The notes beneath the pieces were generated by a model. The model was not told the origin of the DNA. It made no database searches and worked only from the letters and a program-made list of their open reading frames with translations. Source: Nonomuraea polychroma (GTDB lineage: Bacteria; Actinomycetota; Actinomycetes; Streptosporangiales; Streptosporangiaceae). Taken from it: 64,000 nt of DNA. Below, one piece after another: positions 1 to 8,196 of the stretch. Position numbers and translations under genes: made by a program. The stretch covers positions 10,815,501-10,879,500 of the forward strand of contig NZ_SAUN01000001.1 in the NCBI RefSeq assembly GCF_004011505.1, read 5' to 3'. Position 1 is the first letter of the stretch, and each line of letters opens with the position of its first letter.

Positions 1-147
1 GACTTCCCGATGCTGATCGATTTGTTCCTGCAGAACCGGCTGCCGCTCGACAAGTTCGTCTCGGAGACGATCGGGATCGGCCAGGTGGAGGAGGCGTTCG
101 CCAAGATGCACCGCGGCGAGGTGCTGCGTTCGGTGGTGACGTTCTAG
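1..147 (+). CDS. Zinc-type alcohol dehydrogenase, C-terminal end (probable S-(hydroxymethyl)mycothiol dehydrogenase)
   Basis: Only the last 48 codons are present; the gene enters from the left edge in frame 1 and stops at TAG 145-147. The tail (PMLIDLFLQNRLPLDKFV, then a segment around EEAFAKMHRGEVLRSVV) is the typical C-terminus of class III / zinc-containing medium-chain alcohol dehydrogenases. The next gene, a metallo-beta-lactamase-fold hydrolase, begins on the base after the stop. In actinobacteria that pairing is characteristic of the mycothiol-dependent formaldehyde dehydrogenase operon, so the specific name is inferred mainly from the neighbour. The catalytic zinc ligands lie outside the window. 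Confidence 0.75.
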   Translation, partial: DFPMLIDLFLQNRLPLDKFVSETIGIGQVEEAFAKMHRGEVLRSVVTF

Positions 148-768
148 ATGATCGACCGTGTCATCACCTCCGGGACGTTCTCGCTGGACGGCGGCACCTG
201 GGAGGTCGACAACAACGTCTGGCTGATCGGCGACGCCCGCGAGGTGATCGTGATCGACGCCGCCCACGATGCGAACGTGATCGCCGAGCGGGTCGGCGGG
301 CGCACGGTCAAGGCCATCATCTGCACGCACGCGCACAACGACCACATCAACGCCGCCCGGCCGCTGGCCGAGCTGACCGGGGCGCCGATCCGGCTGCACC
401 CCGCCGACCAGGTGCTGTGGGACATGGAGTACGGCGACGCGGTGCCGTACCAGCCGCTGACCGACGGCGAGCGCATCGAGGTCGGCGGTTGCGCGCTGGA
501 GATCCTGCACACCCCCGGCCACGCCCCCGGCGCGGTCTGCGTGCACGGGCGGGAGCTCGGCGCGCTGTTCAGCGGCGACACCCTGTTCAAGGGAGGCCCG
601 GGCGCGACCGGCCGCTCGTACTCCTCCTTCGACACGATCATCGAGTCGATCAGGAAGCGCCTGCTGACGCTGCCGGCGGAAACCGTCGTGCACACCGGCC
701 ATGGCGACTCCACCACGATCGGCGCCGAGGCTCCGCATCTGGAGGAGTGGATCGCCCGAGGGCACTGA
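148..768 (+). CDS. MBL-fold metallo-hydrolase
   Basis: A 206-residue metallo-beta-lactamase-fold hydrolase. The metal-binding motif THAHNDH is near residues 61-67, followed by HTPGHAPG, SGDTLFKGG and a final VHTGHGDSTT, which supply the usual His/Asp ligands for a dinuclear metal centre. Length suits the small glyoxalase-II-like subfamily. ATG 148 directly follows the stop of the upstream dehydrogenase, so the two are probably translationally coupled. In mycothiol-producing actinobacteria this partner is thought to hydrolyse a thioester or thiol adduct made by the dehydrogenase; the substrate cannot be read from the sequence. Soluble and cytoplasmic, with no signal peptide. Confidence 0.85.
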   Translation: MIDRVITSGTFSLDGGTWEVDNNVWLIGDAREVIVIDAAHDANVIAERVGGRTVKAIICTHAHNDHINAARPLAELTGAPIRLHPADQVLWDMEYGDAVPYQPLTDGERIEVGGCALEILHTPGHAPGAVCVHGRELGALFSGDTLFKGGPGATGRSYSSFDTIIESIRKRLLTLPAETVVHTGHGDSTTIGAEAPHLEEWIARGH

Positions 769-827
769 TCGAGACAGGCCGTAATCTCCCGCTCGCAGAG
801 GGATACAGGAGTGTGGCCCACCTAACG

Positions 828-874
828 TAGGCAAGCCTTACCAAAGTGGGCTATCTTAGGTGTGCCTAACCTTG
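828..874 (+). promoter_or_regulatory. Two DtxR/IdeR-type iron boxes upstream of bfd-bfr
   Basis: Positions 856-874 read TTAGGTGTGCCTAACCTTG, close to the 19-bp DtxR/IdeR consensus TTAGGTTAGGCTAACCTAA. A second, weaker palindrome (AGGCAAGCCT core) lies at about 828-842. They sit 34-80 bp upstream of the bfd start. This is where an iron-dependent regulator would bind to control the bacterioferritin pair; in mycobacteria IdeR activates iron-storage genes from tandem upstream boxes. Binding is inferred. Confidence 0.7.
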
Positions 875-907
875 GCGTCCCAACCCTTCACGAGAGGCCG
901 TCCCTGG

Positions 908-1084
908 ATGTACGTGTGCATTTGTCGTGCTGTGACCGAAAACGAGGTCCACGACTGTATTGCCTCAGGGGCGACGAGCGCGAAGCAGATTCGCGACACC
1001 ACCGGGGCTGGTGGGGACTGTGCCCGATGTGTACGGAAGATCTGTGCGATCCTGAAACGGTCGGAAGAACTGACGACCGCATAG
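908..1084 (+). CDS. bfd: Bacterioferritin-associated ferredoxin (Bfd)
   Basis: A 58-residue [2Fe-2S] protein. The four cluster cysteines are at residues 4, 6, 38 and 41 (MYVCIC at the N-terminus, CARC later), the spacing known for E. coli Bfd. It reduces ferric iron in the bacterioferritin core so that iron can be released. ATG 908 was chosen because the conserved protein begins MYVCIC; the frame is open for 16 codons further upstream, but that stretch overlaps the iron box. bfr follows 26 bp downstream, so the two form an iron storage and release operon controlled by the boxes at 828-874. Confidence 0.9.
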   Translation: MYVCICRAVTENEVHDCIASGATSAKQIRDTTGAGGDCARCVRKICAILKRSEELTTA

Positions 1085-1110
1085 CCGGATAGCAGCAAGG
1101 GGCCCGTCAC

Positions 1111-1596
1111 ATGCAGGGCGACAAGCAGATCATCGAGTTGCTCAACGAACAGTTGACCGCCGAACTCACCGCGATCAACCAGTACTTCCTGCACGCGAAG
1201 ATGCAGGAGAACTGGGGTTACACCAAGCTCGCCGAGCACACGCGCGAAGAGTCGATCGACGAGATGCGCCATGCCGAGCGCCTCACTGATCGCATCCTCT
1301 TCCTGGAGGGCCTGCCCAATTATCAGAGACTTGGCACCCTGCACATCGGGCAGACCGTCGAGGAGCAGTTGAGGGCCGACCTGGAAGTGGAGATGTCGGT
1401 GGTGCAGCGGCTGCGCCCGGCGATCGCCCTCATGCGCGAGAAGGGCGACATCACCTCGGCCAACATTTTCGAGGACATCCTGCGGGACGAGGAACAGCAC
1501 ATCGACTACCTGGAGACGGAGCTCGGCCTGATCAACAGCCTGGGCATCCAGCTCTACCTGGCCCGCTACGCCGAGCCGCCGTCCGCCGACGACTGA
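1111..1596 (+). CDS. bfr: Bacterioferritin
   Basis: A 161-residue haem-containing ferritin that assembles into a 24-subunit cage and oxidises and stores iron. All ferroxidase ligands are at the same positions as in E. coli Bfr: Glu18, Glu51, His54, Glu94, Glu127 and His130. The haem-ligating Met is at position 52. Full family length, purine-rich RBS (AAGGGG) before ATG 1111. It is cotranscribed with bfd and ends at a strong hairpin (1606-1634). Confidence 0.95.
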   Translation: MQGDKQIIELLNEQLTAELTAINQYFLHAKMQENWGYTKLAEHTREESIDEMRHAERLTDRILFLEGLPNYQRLGTLHIGQTVEEQLRADLEVEMSVVQRLRPAIALMREKGDITSANIFEDILRDEEQHIDYLETELGLINSLGIQLYLARYAEPPSADD

Positions 1597-1605
1597 CCGC
1601 ACGAC

Positions 1606-1634
1606 GGGCGGGCGAGCCCGCGGCTCACCCGCCC
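1606..1634. terminator. Hairpin between convergent bfr and GH95 genes
   Basis: GGGCGGG (1606-1612) plus GAGCC (1614-1618) pairs with GGCTC (1622-1626) plus CCCGCCC (1628-1634): 12 base pairs, one mismatch, 3-nt loop. It overlaps the stop codon of the minus-strand GH95 gene and lies 10 bp after the bfr stop, so it probably terminates in both directions. No T-tract, as is common in actinobacteria. Confidence 0.65.
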
Positions 1635-3883
1635 ATCGTGTACGACTCTCCGGCCCGCGCCTGCCAGCTCCACGTGTCCCCGGAACGGCTCCCGCCGTCC
1701 CACATCCGGCCCTCGACGGCTGCCCGCACCCTGATCTCCCCGGTGCGCCCCGCGTGCAGCGTCACCTTCTCGGCGGCCCCGTCGCGCCACGAGACGTCCA
1801 CCGTCACGTCGCCCCGGGCCCTCAGCCCGCGCACCGACCCGGTACGCCAGGCCCGCGGCAGCGCGGGCAACACGTGGATCACCCCCTGGTGGCTCTGCAC
1901 CAGCATCTCCGCGATGCCCGCGACGGCCCCGAAATTGCCGTCGATCTGGAACGGCGGGTGCGTGTCCCACAGGTTGTCCAGCGTCGAGTGCTTGAGCAGC
2001 TCGCCCAGCATCCGGTGCGCATGATCGCCATCGAGCAGCCGCGCCCAGAAGTTGATCTTCCAGGCCTTGCTCCACCCCGTGCCGCCGTCGCCTCTGGCCG
2101 CCAGCGTGACCTTGGCGGCCTCGCCCTCGGGGCTGCCTGCGACGATCTGCCGCCCGGGGTGCAGCCCGAACAGGTGTGAGACGTGCCGGTGCTGGTTGTC
2201 CTGCTCGTCCCAGTCGGCCTTCCACTCCTGCAACTGGCCCCATGACCCGATCCGCAGCCCGGGATCCAGCCTCTCCAGCGCCTCCAGCACCCGTGCACGG
2301 AACTCGGCGTCCACGTCCAGGATCTCCGCCGCCTCCGCGACGTTCGTGAACAGGTCCCAGACAATCTGCTGCGCCATCGAGGCTCCCGCCGAGAAGTCCC
2401 CATGCTCGGGGGAGTAGCTCGGGGACACGACGAGCATCCCATCGCCCGGGTCGGCGTGCAGCGTGTCCAGCCAGAGCTCGGCCGCCCCCTTCATCACCGG
2501 ATAGGCGCTCTCGCGCAGGTAGCCCACGTCTCCGCTGAACCGGTAACGGTCGTACAGGTGCTGCGTGACCCAGGCCGCCGCTTCGGGGAACCAGAAGGCG
2601 GTGGCCCAGTCGTGCACGCCGGTGAACCCGAACGGGTTCGTCTCGTTGTGCACCACCCACCCGTCCGCCTCGAACATCTCCCGCGCCGTCCGCCGGCCCG
2701 GCGCCATCAGCGCCCGCGCGAAGTCGTCGTAGGGGCGGGCCGTCTCGGTCAGGTTCACCACGTCCGCGGGCCAGTAGTTCATCTGCAGGTTGATGTTGAC
2801 GTGGTAGTCGCCTGCCCAGGCCGGGCTGGTGGAGTCGTTCCACACCCCTTGCAGGTTCGCCGGCAGCGACCCGGCCCGGGAGGACGCGATCAGCAGGTAG
2901 CGCCCGTAGGCGAAGAACAGCGCCTCCAGCGCCCGGTCGGCGGCCGAATCGCCGCCGGTGTACGACGCCCGCAGCCGATCCGTCGGCACCTCCGGCGTCT
3001 CCTGCCCGAGATCCAGCTCCACCCGGTCGAACAGCCCCGCGTAGTCGTCCCTGTGTGCCTGCCTGAGCGCCTCGTACCCCTGCGCCACCGCCTTGTCCAC
3101 GGTCGCGGTGACGACGTCGTGCGGGTCGTCGCCACGGTACGCCGGGTAGACGGGGGCGTAGTCGGTGCCGGCGGACAGCACGAACACCGCGCTGTCGGCC
3201 CCGGCGACGATGATCCGGTCGGCTCCGTCCGTACGGGTGCCGCCCTCCACGACCACCTGCACCTGAGCCTCGAACACCATCCCGTTGTCCGCCAGCGCCC
3301 CGCGCATCGTCAGCCGCCCGTCCGCGACGCTGACCCGCTTGTCGTCGTGCGGCGAGGACGCGCGCAACGTGAACTCCACCGCGCCAGGCCGGTCGGCCGA
3401 GATCCGCCCGACGATCACGTTGCCCGGGTGGCAGGCGAAGTACTCGCGCGAGTGCCGCACCCCACCGGCCGTGTACGTCACCGTGGCCACGGCCTCGCGC
3501 AGGCTCAGCTCCCTGCGATAGCCGGTGGCGGGGGAGTCCTCGGGCAGGTCCAGCCACAGGTCGCCGAAGGTCTGGTACGCCCCGAAGCCGGACTTCGGCT
3601 GGCCCAGCGCGGCTGCGACCTCCTCCGGCACCATGCGCCCCTCGCGGTCCAGCCGCTCGCGGACCTCGGCGAGCGCGCCCGGCCGCGGGGCCGTCCAGTT
3701 GCCGAAGTCGTACCCCTGCCGCGACCCCGGACCTCCCGTCCACAGGGTCTTCTCGTTGAACTGGATCTGTTCGAGTGCCGTGCCGCCGAAGATCATCGCG
3801 CCGAGCGCCCCATTGCCGATCGGCAGCGCCTCGGTCTCCCAGTCGACAGCGGGCCGGTCATACCAGAGGGTTAAGCCTGTCAT
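1625..3883 (-). CDS. Glycoside hydrolase family 95 (alpha-L-fucosidase-like)
   Basis: About 752 residues, spanning the whole GH95 fold: an N-terminal beta-sandwich beginning LWYDRPAVDWETEALPIGNG, a helical (alpha/alpha)6 barrel with the NLQMNYWP segment around residue 360, and a C-terminal beta domain after FQIDGNFGAVAGIAEML. GH95 enzymes are inverting alpha-1,2-L-fucosidases or alpha-L-galactosidases. No signal peptide is visible, so it probably acts on an imported oligosaccharide. The frame is open to TTG 3892, but ATG 3883 is the better start. No clear RBS precedes it, so the transcript may be leaderless. No sugar transporter is adjacent. Confidence 0.88.
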   Translation of the reverse strand: MTGLTLWYDRPAVDWETEALPIGNGALGAMIFGGTALEQIQFNEKTLWTGGPGSRQGYDFGNWTAPRPGALAEVRERLDREGRMVPEEVAAALGQPKSGFGAYQTFGDLWLDLPEDSPATGYRRELSLREAVATVTYTAGGVRHSREYFACHPGNVIVGRISADRPGAVEFTLRASSPHDDKRVSVADGRLTMRGALADNGMVFEAQVQVVVEGGTRTDGADRIIVAGADSAVFVLSAGTDYAPVYPAYRGDDPHDVVTATVDKAVAQGYEALRQAHRDDYAGLFDRVELDLGQETPEVPTDRLRASYTGGDSAADRALEALFFAYGRYLLIASSRAGSLPANLQGVWNDSTSPAWAGDYHVNINLQMNYWPADVVNLTETARPYDDFARALMAPGRRTAREMFEADGWVVHNETNPFGFTGVHDWATAFWFPEAAAWVTQHLYDRYRFSGDVGYLRESAYPVMKGAAELWLDTLHADPGDGMLVVSPSYSPEHGDFSAGASMAQQIVWDLFTNVAEAAEILDVDAEFRARVLEALERLDPGLRIGSWGQLQEWKADWDEQDNQHRHVSHLFGLHPGRQIVAGSPEGEAAKVTLAARGDGGTGWSKAWKINFWARLLDGDHAHRMLGELLKHSTLDNLWDTHPPFQIDGNFGAVAGIAEMLVQSHQGVIHVLPALPRAWRTGSVRGLRARGDVTVDVSWRDGAAEKVTLHAGRTGEIRVRAAVEGRMWDGGSRSGDTWSWQARAGESYTMGG

Positions 3884-3970
3884 GAGGGACAACGGTAACT
3901 AAGTGGTCCACGGGAATGCGGGTCAAGTGGACTATTTGCGTGGACCGGCCACGTCCTAACGTGGCGTGGC
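3884..3970. promoter_or_regulatory. Divergent promoter region with repeated GTGGAC motifs
   Basis: The 87 bp between the divergent GH95 and SDR genes contain GTGGTCCAC (3903-3911) and two direct GTGGAC copies 13 bp apart (3927-3932 and 3940-3945). A TTGACC on the minus strand (3920-3925) could be a -35 for the GH95 gene. The repeats could be an operator for a sugar-responsive repressor, but no regulator gene is adjacent. Neither flanking gene has a clear RBS. Confidence 0.4.
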
Positions 3971-4840
3971 ATGACCATGCATGTCTTCCTGGCCGGCGGC
4001 GCCGGTGTGCTGGGCCGCCGGATCGTGCCGCTGCTGGTCGCCCGGGGGCACACGGTGACCGCCACGACCCGCGACGAGGCGAAGGCCGTGCTGCTGCGGG
4101 ACCTGGGGGCCGTACCCGTGCGGGTGGACGTCTACGACGCCGCCGCGCTGCGGACCGCGCTCGCCGAGTCCGGCGCCGACGTCGTGATGCACCAGCTGAC
4201 GGATCTGAGCGGGGGTGACTTCGCGGCCAACAGCCGGATCCGCGTGATCGGGACCCGCAACCTGGTCGACGCGGCCCTGGCCGCCGGAGTGCGGCGCATC
4301 GTGGCGCAGAGCATCTCGTGGGTGTACGAGCCGGGTGACGCACCCGCCGCCGAGGAAACCCCGCTCGACATGCACGCGCCGGAGCCGCGCCGGCCCATGG
4401 TCGAAGCGGTCGCGGCCCTGGAATCGGCGGCGCGGGAGCTGCCGGAGTGGGTGGTGCTGCGCTACGGGATGTTCTACGGGCCGGGCACCTGGTTCGAGCC
4501 GCGCGGGCTGCGGGCGGACCAGGCCCGTTCGGGCGGCCTTGTGGCCAATGCGGACGTGACGAGCTTCGTGCACGTCGACGATGCCGCGGCCGCCGCCGTC
4601 CAGGCCCTCGACTGGCCGTCCGGGCCCGTGAACGTGTGCGATGACGAGCCCGCTCCCGCGTACGACTGGCTGCCCGCGTTCTGCGGGGCGGTCAGGGCGC
4701 CCGCGCCGGCGGAGGACGACGCGCCGCGGAACGGGTTCGCGCGCGGCGCGGACAACCGGTACGCCCGCAAGCACCTCGGCTGGACGCCGGCGTACACGTC
4801 CTGGCGCGAAGGCTTCGCGGCTTACGGGATCAGCCGGTAG
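3971..4840 (+). CDS. NAD(P)-dependent epimerase/dehydratase (extended SDR)
   Basis: 289 residues. The N-terminal Rossmann motif is GGAGVLGRR (residues 9-17), the glycine-rich NAD(P) loop of extended short-chain dehydrogenases. Later segments QSISWVYEP and LRYGMFYGPG carry the active-site Ser and Tyr region, although the usual YxxxK is not obvious. This is the NAD-dependent epimerase/dehydratase group, with isomerase, dehydratase or reductase activity on an unknown substrate. Its 3' end overlaps that of the convergent methyltransferase by 19 bp. Confidence 0.75.
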   Translation: MTMHVFLAGGAGVLGRRIVPLLVARGHTVTATTRDEAKAVLLRDLGAVPVRVDVYDAAALRTALAESGADVVMHQLTDLSGGDFAANSRIRVIGTRNLVDAALAAGVRRIVAQSISWVYEPGDAPAAEETPLDMHAPEPRRPMVEAVAALESAARELPEWVVLRYGMFYGPGTWFEPRGLRADQARSGGLVANADVTSFVHVDDAAAAAVQALDWPSGPVNVCDDEPAPAYDWLPAFCGAVRAPAPAEDDAPRNGFARGADNRYARKHLGWTPAYTSWREGFAAYGISR

Positions 4841-5874
4841 AAACGCCAGAACCCGAAGTCCTCGATCGGCAGCACCTCGATGTCGCCGAAACCGGCCTCC
4901 CGCGCGTACCGGCGCAACGTGTCCGGCCGCATCACGGTGCCGGTCCCGGCCGACGGCTGGTCGTGCATCCCGTCCGGCAGGCAGATGAGCAGGCTGAAGC
5001 CGTACATCAGCCGCTCGGTGTCGTCGGCCGGGGCCGTGAAGGACTCGCCCACGGCCTCGTCCATGATGACGACCGCCCCGCCGGGCGCGATCGCGCGCCG
5101 CACCGCCGCCAGCGTGTCCACCGGCCGCGGCATGTCATGTACGCACTCGAAGGCGAAGATCGCGTCGTAGCGCCCCTCGTCCAGGAGCGCGGCGTCGCCG
5201 CGCCGGAAGGAGATCCGCTCGCCGAGGCCGGAGGCGGCCGCGTTGCGCCCGGCCAGCTCGATGGAGGGCGCGTCGATGTCGACGCCCTCCACCAGCGCCT
5301 CCGGGTACGCCCTGGCCAGCGCGATGGACGACCAGCCGCCCCCGCAGCCGACGTCGGCGATGCGGGCGCCGGGACGGCGCAACACGGCGTCGAGGTCCGG
5401 CACGCCGGCCAGGGCGCCGGGCAACGCGTGCTCGAACCAGGGCCGGTTCATGTCGGCCTGTGATTCCCGCACGTCCGCCCCGAACTGCGCCCAGCCGACC
5501 CCGCCGCCGTTCCGGTACGCCTCCAGGAGAGCGGGCATCTGCACGGCCGCGCCCGCCAGCATCCGCGCCAGCGGCGCGAGGTAGGCGAGACTGGCCTCAT
5601 GCGTCAGCACCTCGGCCGCGCCCTTCGGCAACACGAAGCGGCCGTCCGGCGCGATCTCCAGGATCCCGTACGCGGCCTGCTGCTCCAGCCATTCCCTGGC
5701 GTAGCGCTCGTGGCCGCCCGCCCGCGTGACCAGCTCCCCCGGGTCGGCCGGGCCGTGCGCGGCCAGCGCGCGGTACCAGCCCATGCGGTCGCCGATGTGC
5801 ACGGAGAGCACCTCGATGGTGCCGAGCGACGCCTGGAACAGACGCTCGGCGAACTCGTCGGTAGTTGTCGACAT
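4822..5874 (-). CDS. Class I SAM-dependent methyltransferase with N-terminal winged helix
   Basis: 350 residues. The N-terminal ~90 residues resemble the dimerisation/winged-helix domain of Rv2258c-like methyltransferases. The SAM-binding motif VADVGCGGGWSS follows at about residue 175, then EGVDID and a FECVHDM post-I motif. ATG 5874 is preceded by a strong GGAAAGGAAG ribosome-binding site, which decides the start over the longer open frame to 5946. Substrate unknown. The stop TAA (4822-4824) lies inside the end of the convergent SDR gene. Confidence 0.8.
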   Translation of the reverse strand: MSTTTDEFAERLFQASLGTIEVLSVHIGDRMGWYRALAAHGPADPGELVTRAGGHERYAREWLEQQAAYGILEIAPDGRFVLPKGAAEVLTHEASLAYLAPLARMLAGAAVQMPALLEAYRNGGGVGWAQFGADVRESQADMNRPWFEHALPGALAGVPDLDAVLRRPGARIADVGCGGGWSSIALARAYPEALVEGVDIDAPSIELAGRNAAASGLGERISFRRGDAALLDEGRYDAIFAFECVHDMPRPVDTLAAVRRAIAPGGAVVIMDEAVGESFTAPADDTERLMYGFSLLICLPDGMHDQPSAGTGTVMRPDTLRRYAREAGFGDIEVLPIEDFGFWRFYRLIP

Positions 5875-6245
5875 GATCGTTCTTCCTTTCCCCCACAGAA
5901 TGTCCCGGACGAGGATCCGTGGAGTTCCCTCCGGCGAACAGGTCATTCGACACAGAGCGCAAAATTGTCGGGCGCACGCATGATCGCCCTCCGCGGTCCG
6001 TACCTTTTGCCGGATGCGGCACAGCTCGATCGGATCATCGAGTCGATGATGGGTTTTCTCTCGGACGGTTGAGAATTCCGTCTCCGGGAAGGATCAGCCA
6101 ATGATCTCCCACGGAAAGTCGCGGTAATTTAATCACGACCAACCACCTTTTAGTCGTGTTTGCCCAGGTCAATAGATAGGTCAATGACAAGTCAAACCGC
6201 GCGCTGTGCCCGGGAAACGATCGCCTAAGGTCCTACGATCGCTTC
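5875..6245. promoter_or_regulatory. Intergenic control region between the methyltransferase and the two-component system
   Basis: No convincing gene lies in these 371 bp. The part from 6110 is AT-rich. It contains an inverted repeat CACGAC/GTCGTG (6134-6139 and 6153-6158) and three direct repeats of an AGGTCAAT-like element at 6166-6173, 6178-6185 and 6189-6196, spaced 12 and 11 bp. Direct repeats at about one helical turn are the usual operator form of OmpR/PhoB-family regulators, so this may be the autoregulatory site of the gene at 6246. Confidence 0.5.
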
Positions 6246-6914
6246 ATGACCTGCGTACTTCTAGCCGAGGACGACACCTCGATCTCCGAGCCTCTTGCGC
6301 GTGCTTTGCGCCGTGAGGGCTATCAGGTCGAGGTGAGCCCGGATGGCCCACAGGCCCTCGAGAGGGCCCTGTCGGGCGGCATCGACCTCATCGTTCTTGA
6401 TCTTGGCCTGCCAGAGATGGACGGCCTCGAGGTGGCCCGCCGGATCCGGGCAGAGGGCCACGGCACTCCGGTTCTCATACTCACAGCCCGCGTCGACGAG
6501 GTCGACACGGTCGTCGGGCTCGACGCCGGCGCGGACGACTACGTCACGAAACCGTTCCGGCTGGCCGAGCTGCTGGCCCGAGTACGCGCGCTGCTACGTC
6601 GCGGCACCTCCGAGACCCCAGTGGTCCAGGGCGTGCGGATCGACGCCGACTCGCGGCGCGCCTGGATGGGGGAGAAGGAGCTACATCTCACGACCAAGGA
6701 GTTCGACCTGCTGCGCGTGCTCGTAAGGGACGCCGGCAAGGTGGTCACCCGCGAGCAGATCATGCGCGAGGTGTGGGACACCAACTGGTGGGGTTCCACC
6801 AAGACACTCGACATGCACATCTCGTGGCTACGCCGCAAGCTCGGCGACGACGCCGCCAAGCCCCGCTACATCACCACCGTCCGGGGAGTCGGCTTCCGGT
6901 TCGAACGCGAGTAG
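6246..6914 (+). CDS. OmpR/PhoB-family response regulator
   Basis: 222 residues. The receiver domain (1-115) has the acidic pair D9/D10, phosphoacceptor D52 (IVLDLGLPEMDG), T80 and K102 (DDYVTKPF). The winged-helix DNA-binding domain (about 125-222) ends RRKLGDDAAKPRYITTVRG, the classic recognition helix and wing. It is followed 4 bp later by its histidine kinase. Three direct repeats 50-80 bp upstream are a candidate autoregulatory operator. The stimulus and regulon cannot be told from the sequence. Confidence 0.93.
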   Translation: MTCVLLAEDDTSISEPLARALRREGYQVEVSPDGPQALERALSGGIDLIVLDLGLPEMDGLEVARRIRAEGHGTPVLILTARVDEVDTVVGLDAGADDYVTKPFRLAELLARVRALLRRGTSETPVVQGVRIDADSRRAWMGEKELHLTTKEFDLLRVLVRDAGKVVTREQIMREVWDTNWWGSTKTLDMHISWLRRKLGDDAAKPRYITTVRGVGFRFERE

Positions 6915-6918
6915 GCGG

Positions 6919-8196
6919 ATGCGCCGTCGACTGCTCACCTCCACCCTGGTCGTCGCGGTGATCGCGGTCCTGTTGCTGGGGGTCCCCCTGGGCGTCGTGG
7001 TGAGCCGCCTGATCGTCGACGAGGCGGCTCAGGAGCTCGGGGCAGAGGCCAAGCGCCTCGTGGGTGAGGTCGAGTATGCCCGCGTACAGGAGACACCGCT
7101 CGATCCCCAGCAACTGGAACAGAAATACCCGGGCAGGTACATACAGATCTGGGAACGCGGAACCCCCCTTCGGGTGACCGTCGTCGGCACGCCGCCGCCG
7201 TCCGGTCACCTGATGACGGAGGACGCGCAGACCAACACCGGCGTCTACGTACGAATAAGCCGAGACCGTGATCAGGTCGAGCGGGACGTCCGGGCTCGCC
7301 TGCTCCTCATCGTCGCCCTGGCCGTGGCCGCCCTGGCGGTGGCCGTGAGCCTGGCCGTCGTGCAGTCCCGCCGGCTGACGCTGCCCCTGCAGGACCTCGC
7401 GAAGATCGCCGAGCGCCTGGGCTCCGGGGACGCGCGGCCGAGCAAACACCGCTACGGGATTCCCGAGCTCGACCGGGTGGCCCAGGTGCTCGATCGCAGC
7501 GCCACCCGCATCTCCGACCTGCTGACCAGGGAACGCGAGTTCGCCACCGACGCCTCGCACCAGCTCCGTACCCCGCTGACCGGCCTCACCATGCGCCTGG
7601 AGGAGATCGTCGCCGCCTCCGACCATCCCGAGGTGGTGCGTGAGGAGGGTGAGGCGGCGATCGTCCAGGCCGAGCGGCTGACCGCCGTGATCGACGAACT
7701 GCTGGCCGCGGCCCGCCGCCAGCGCCACGCCCAGGCCGAGCCGGTCGCCATCGACGAGGTGCTGGGCCAGCAGATCACCGAGTGGGAGCCGGTGTTCAGG
7801 GACGCGGGCCGCACCTTGCGGCTGGACGGGGCCCGCGAGCTGAAGGCGATGGCCACGACCGGAGGGTTCGGCCAGGTGATCGCGTCCCTGCTGGAGAACT
7901 CCCTGCGCCACGGGGGCGGCCCGGTCACCATCACGACCAGCAGCGGTGACAACTACATCGTCATCGAGGTCGCGGACGAGGGCCCCGGCATCGCCGACGA
8001 GATCGCCCCCAAGATCTTCGACCGCAACGTCAGCGGCGGCGGGGGCACCGGCCTCGGCTTGACGCTCGCCCGCGCGCTGGCCGCCGCCGACGGCGGCCGG
8101 TTGGAGCTCGTGCGCCGCCGTCCCGCGACGTTCGCCATCTTCCTGCGCCCCGCGGACGACGAGAGCAGGAACAGGGTGGTCAGCGGTCCTGCCTGA
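6919..8196 (+). CDS. Sensor histidine kinase
   Basis: 425 residues. TM1 at about 5-32, an extracytoplasmic sensor of about 95 residues, TM2 at about 128-150, then a HAMP-like linker. The dimerisation/phosphoacceptor helix is FATDASHQLRTPLTG with His214. The ATPase domain shows the N box (SLLENSLRHG), G1 (DEGPGI) and G2 (GGGGTGLGL). Cognate partner of the response regulator 4 bp upstream. The small sensor has no recognisable ligand-binding domain. The 3' end overlaps the convergent GtrA gene by 17 bp. Confidence 0.93.
   Translation: MRRRLLTSTLVVAVIAVLLLGVPLGVVVSRLIVDEAAQELGAEAKRLVGEVEYARVQETPLDPQQLEQKYPGRYIQIWERGTPLRVTVVGTPPPSGHLMTEDAQTNTGVYVRISRDRDQVERDVRARLLLIVALAVAALAVAVSLAVVQSRRLTLPLQDLAKIAERLGSGDARPSKHRYGIPELDRVAQVLDRSATRISDLLTREREFATDASHQLRTPLTGLTMRLEEIVAASDHPEVVREEGEAAIVQAERLTAVIDELLAAARRQRHAQAEPVAIDEVLGQQITEWEPVFRDAGRTLRLDGARELKAMATTGGFGQVIASLLENSLRHGGGPVTITTSSGDNYIVIEVADEGPGIADEIAPKIFDRNVSGGGGTGLGLTLARALAAADGGRLELVRRRPATFAIFLRPADDESRNRVVSGPA

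Noticed and set aside
5875..5946. Longer start for the methyltransferase at 5946
   Set aside because: GGAAAGGAAG sits right before ATG 5874 and the family N-terminus begins there.
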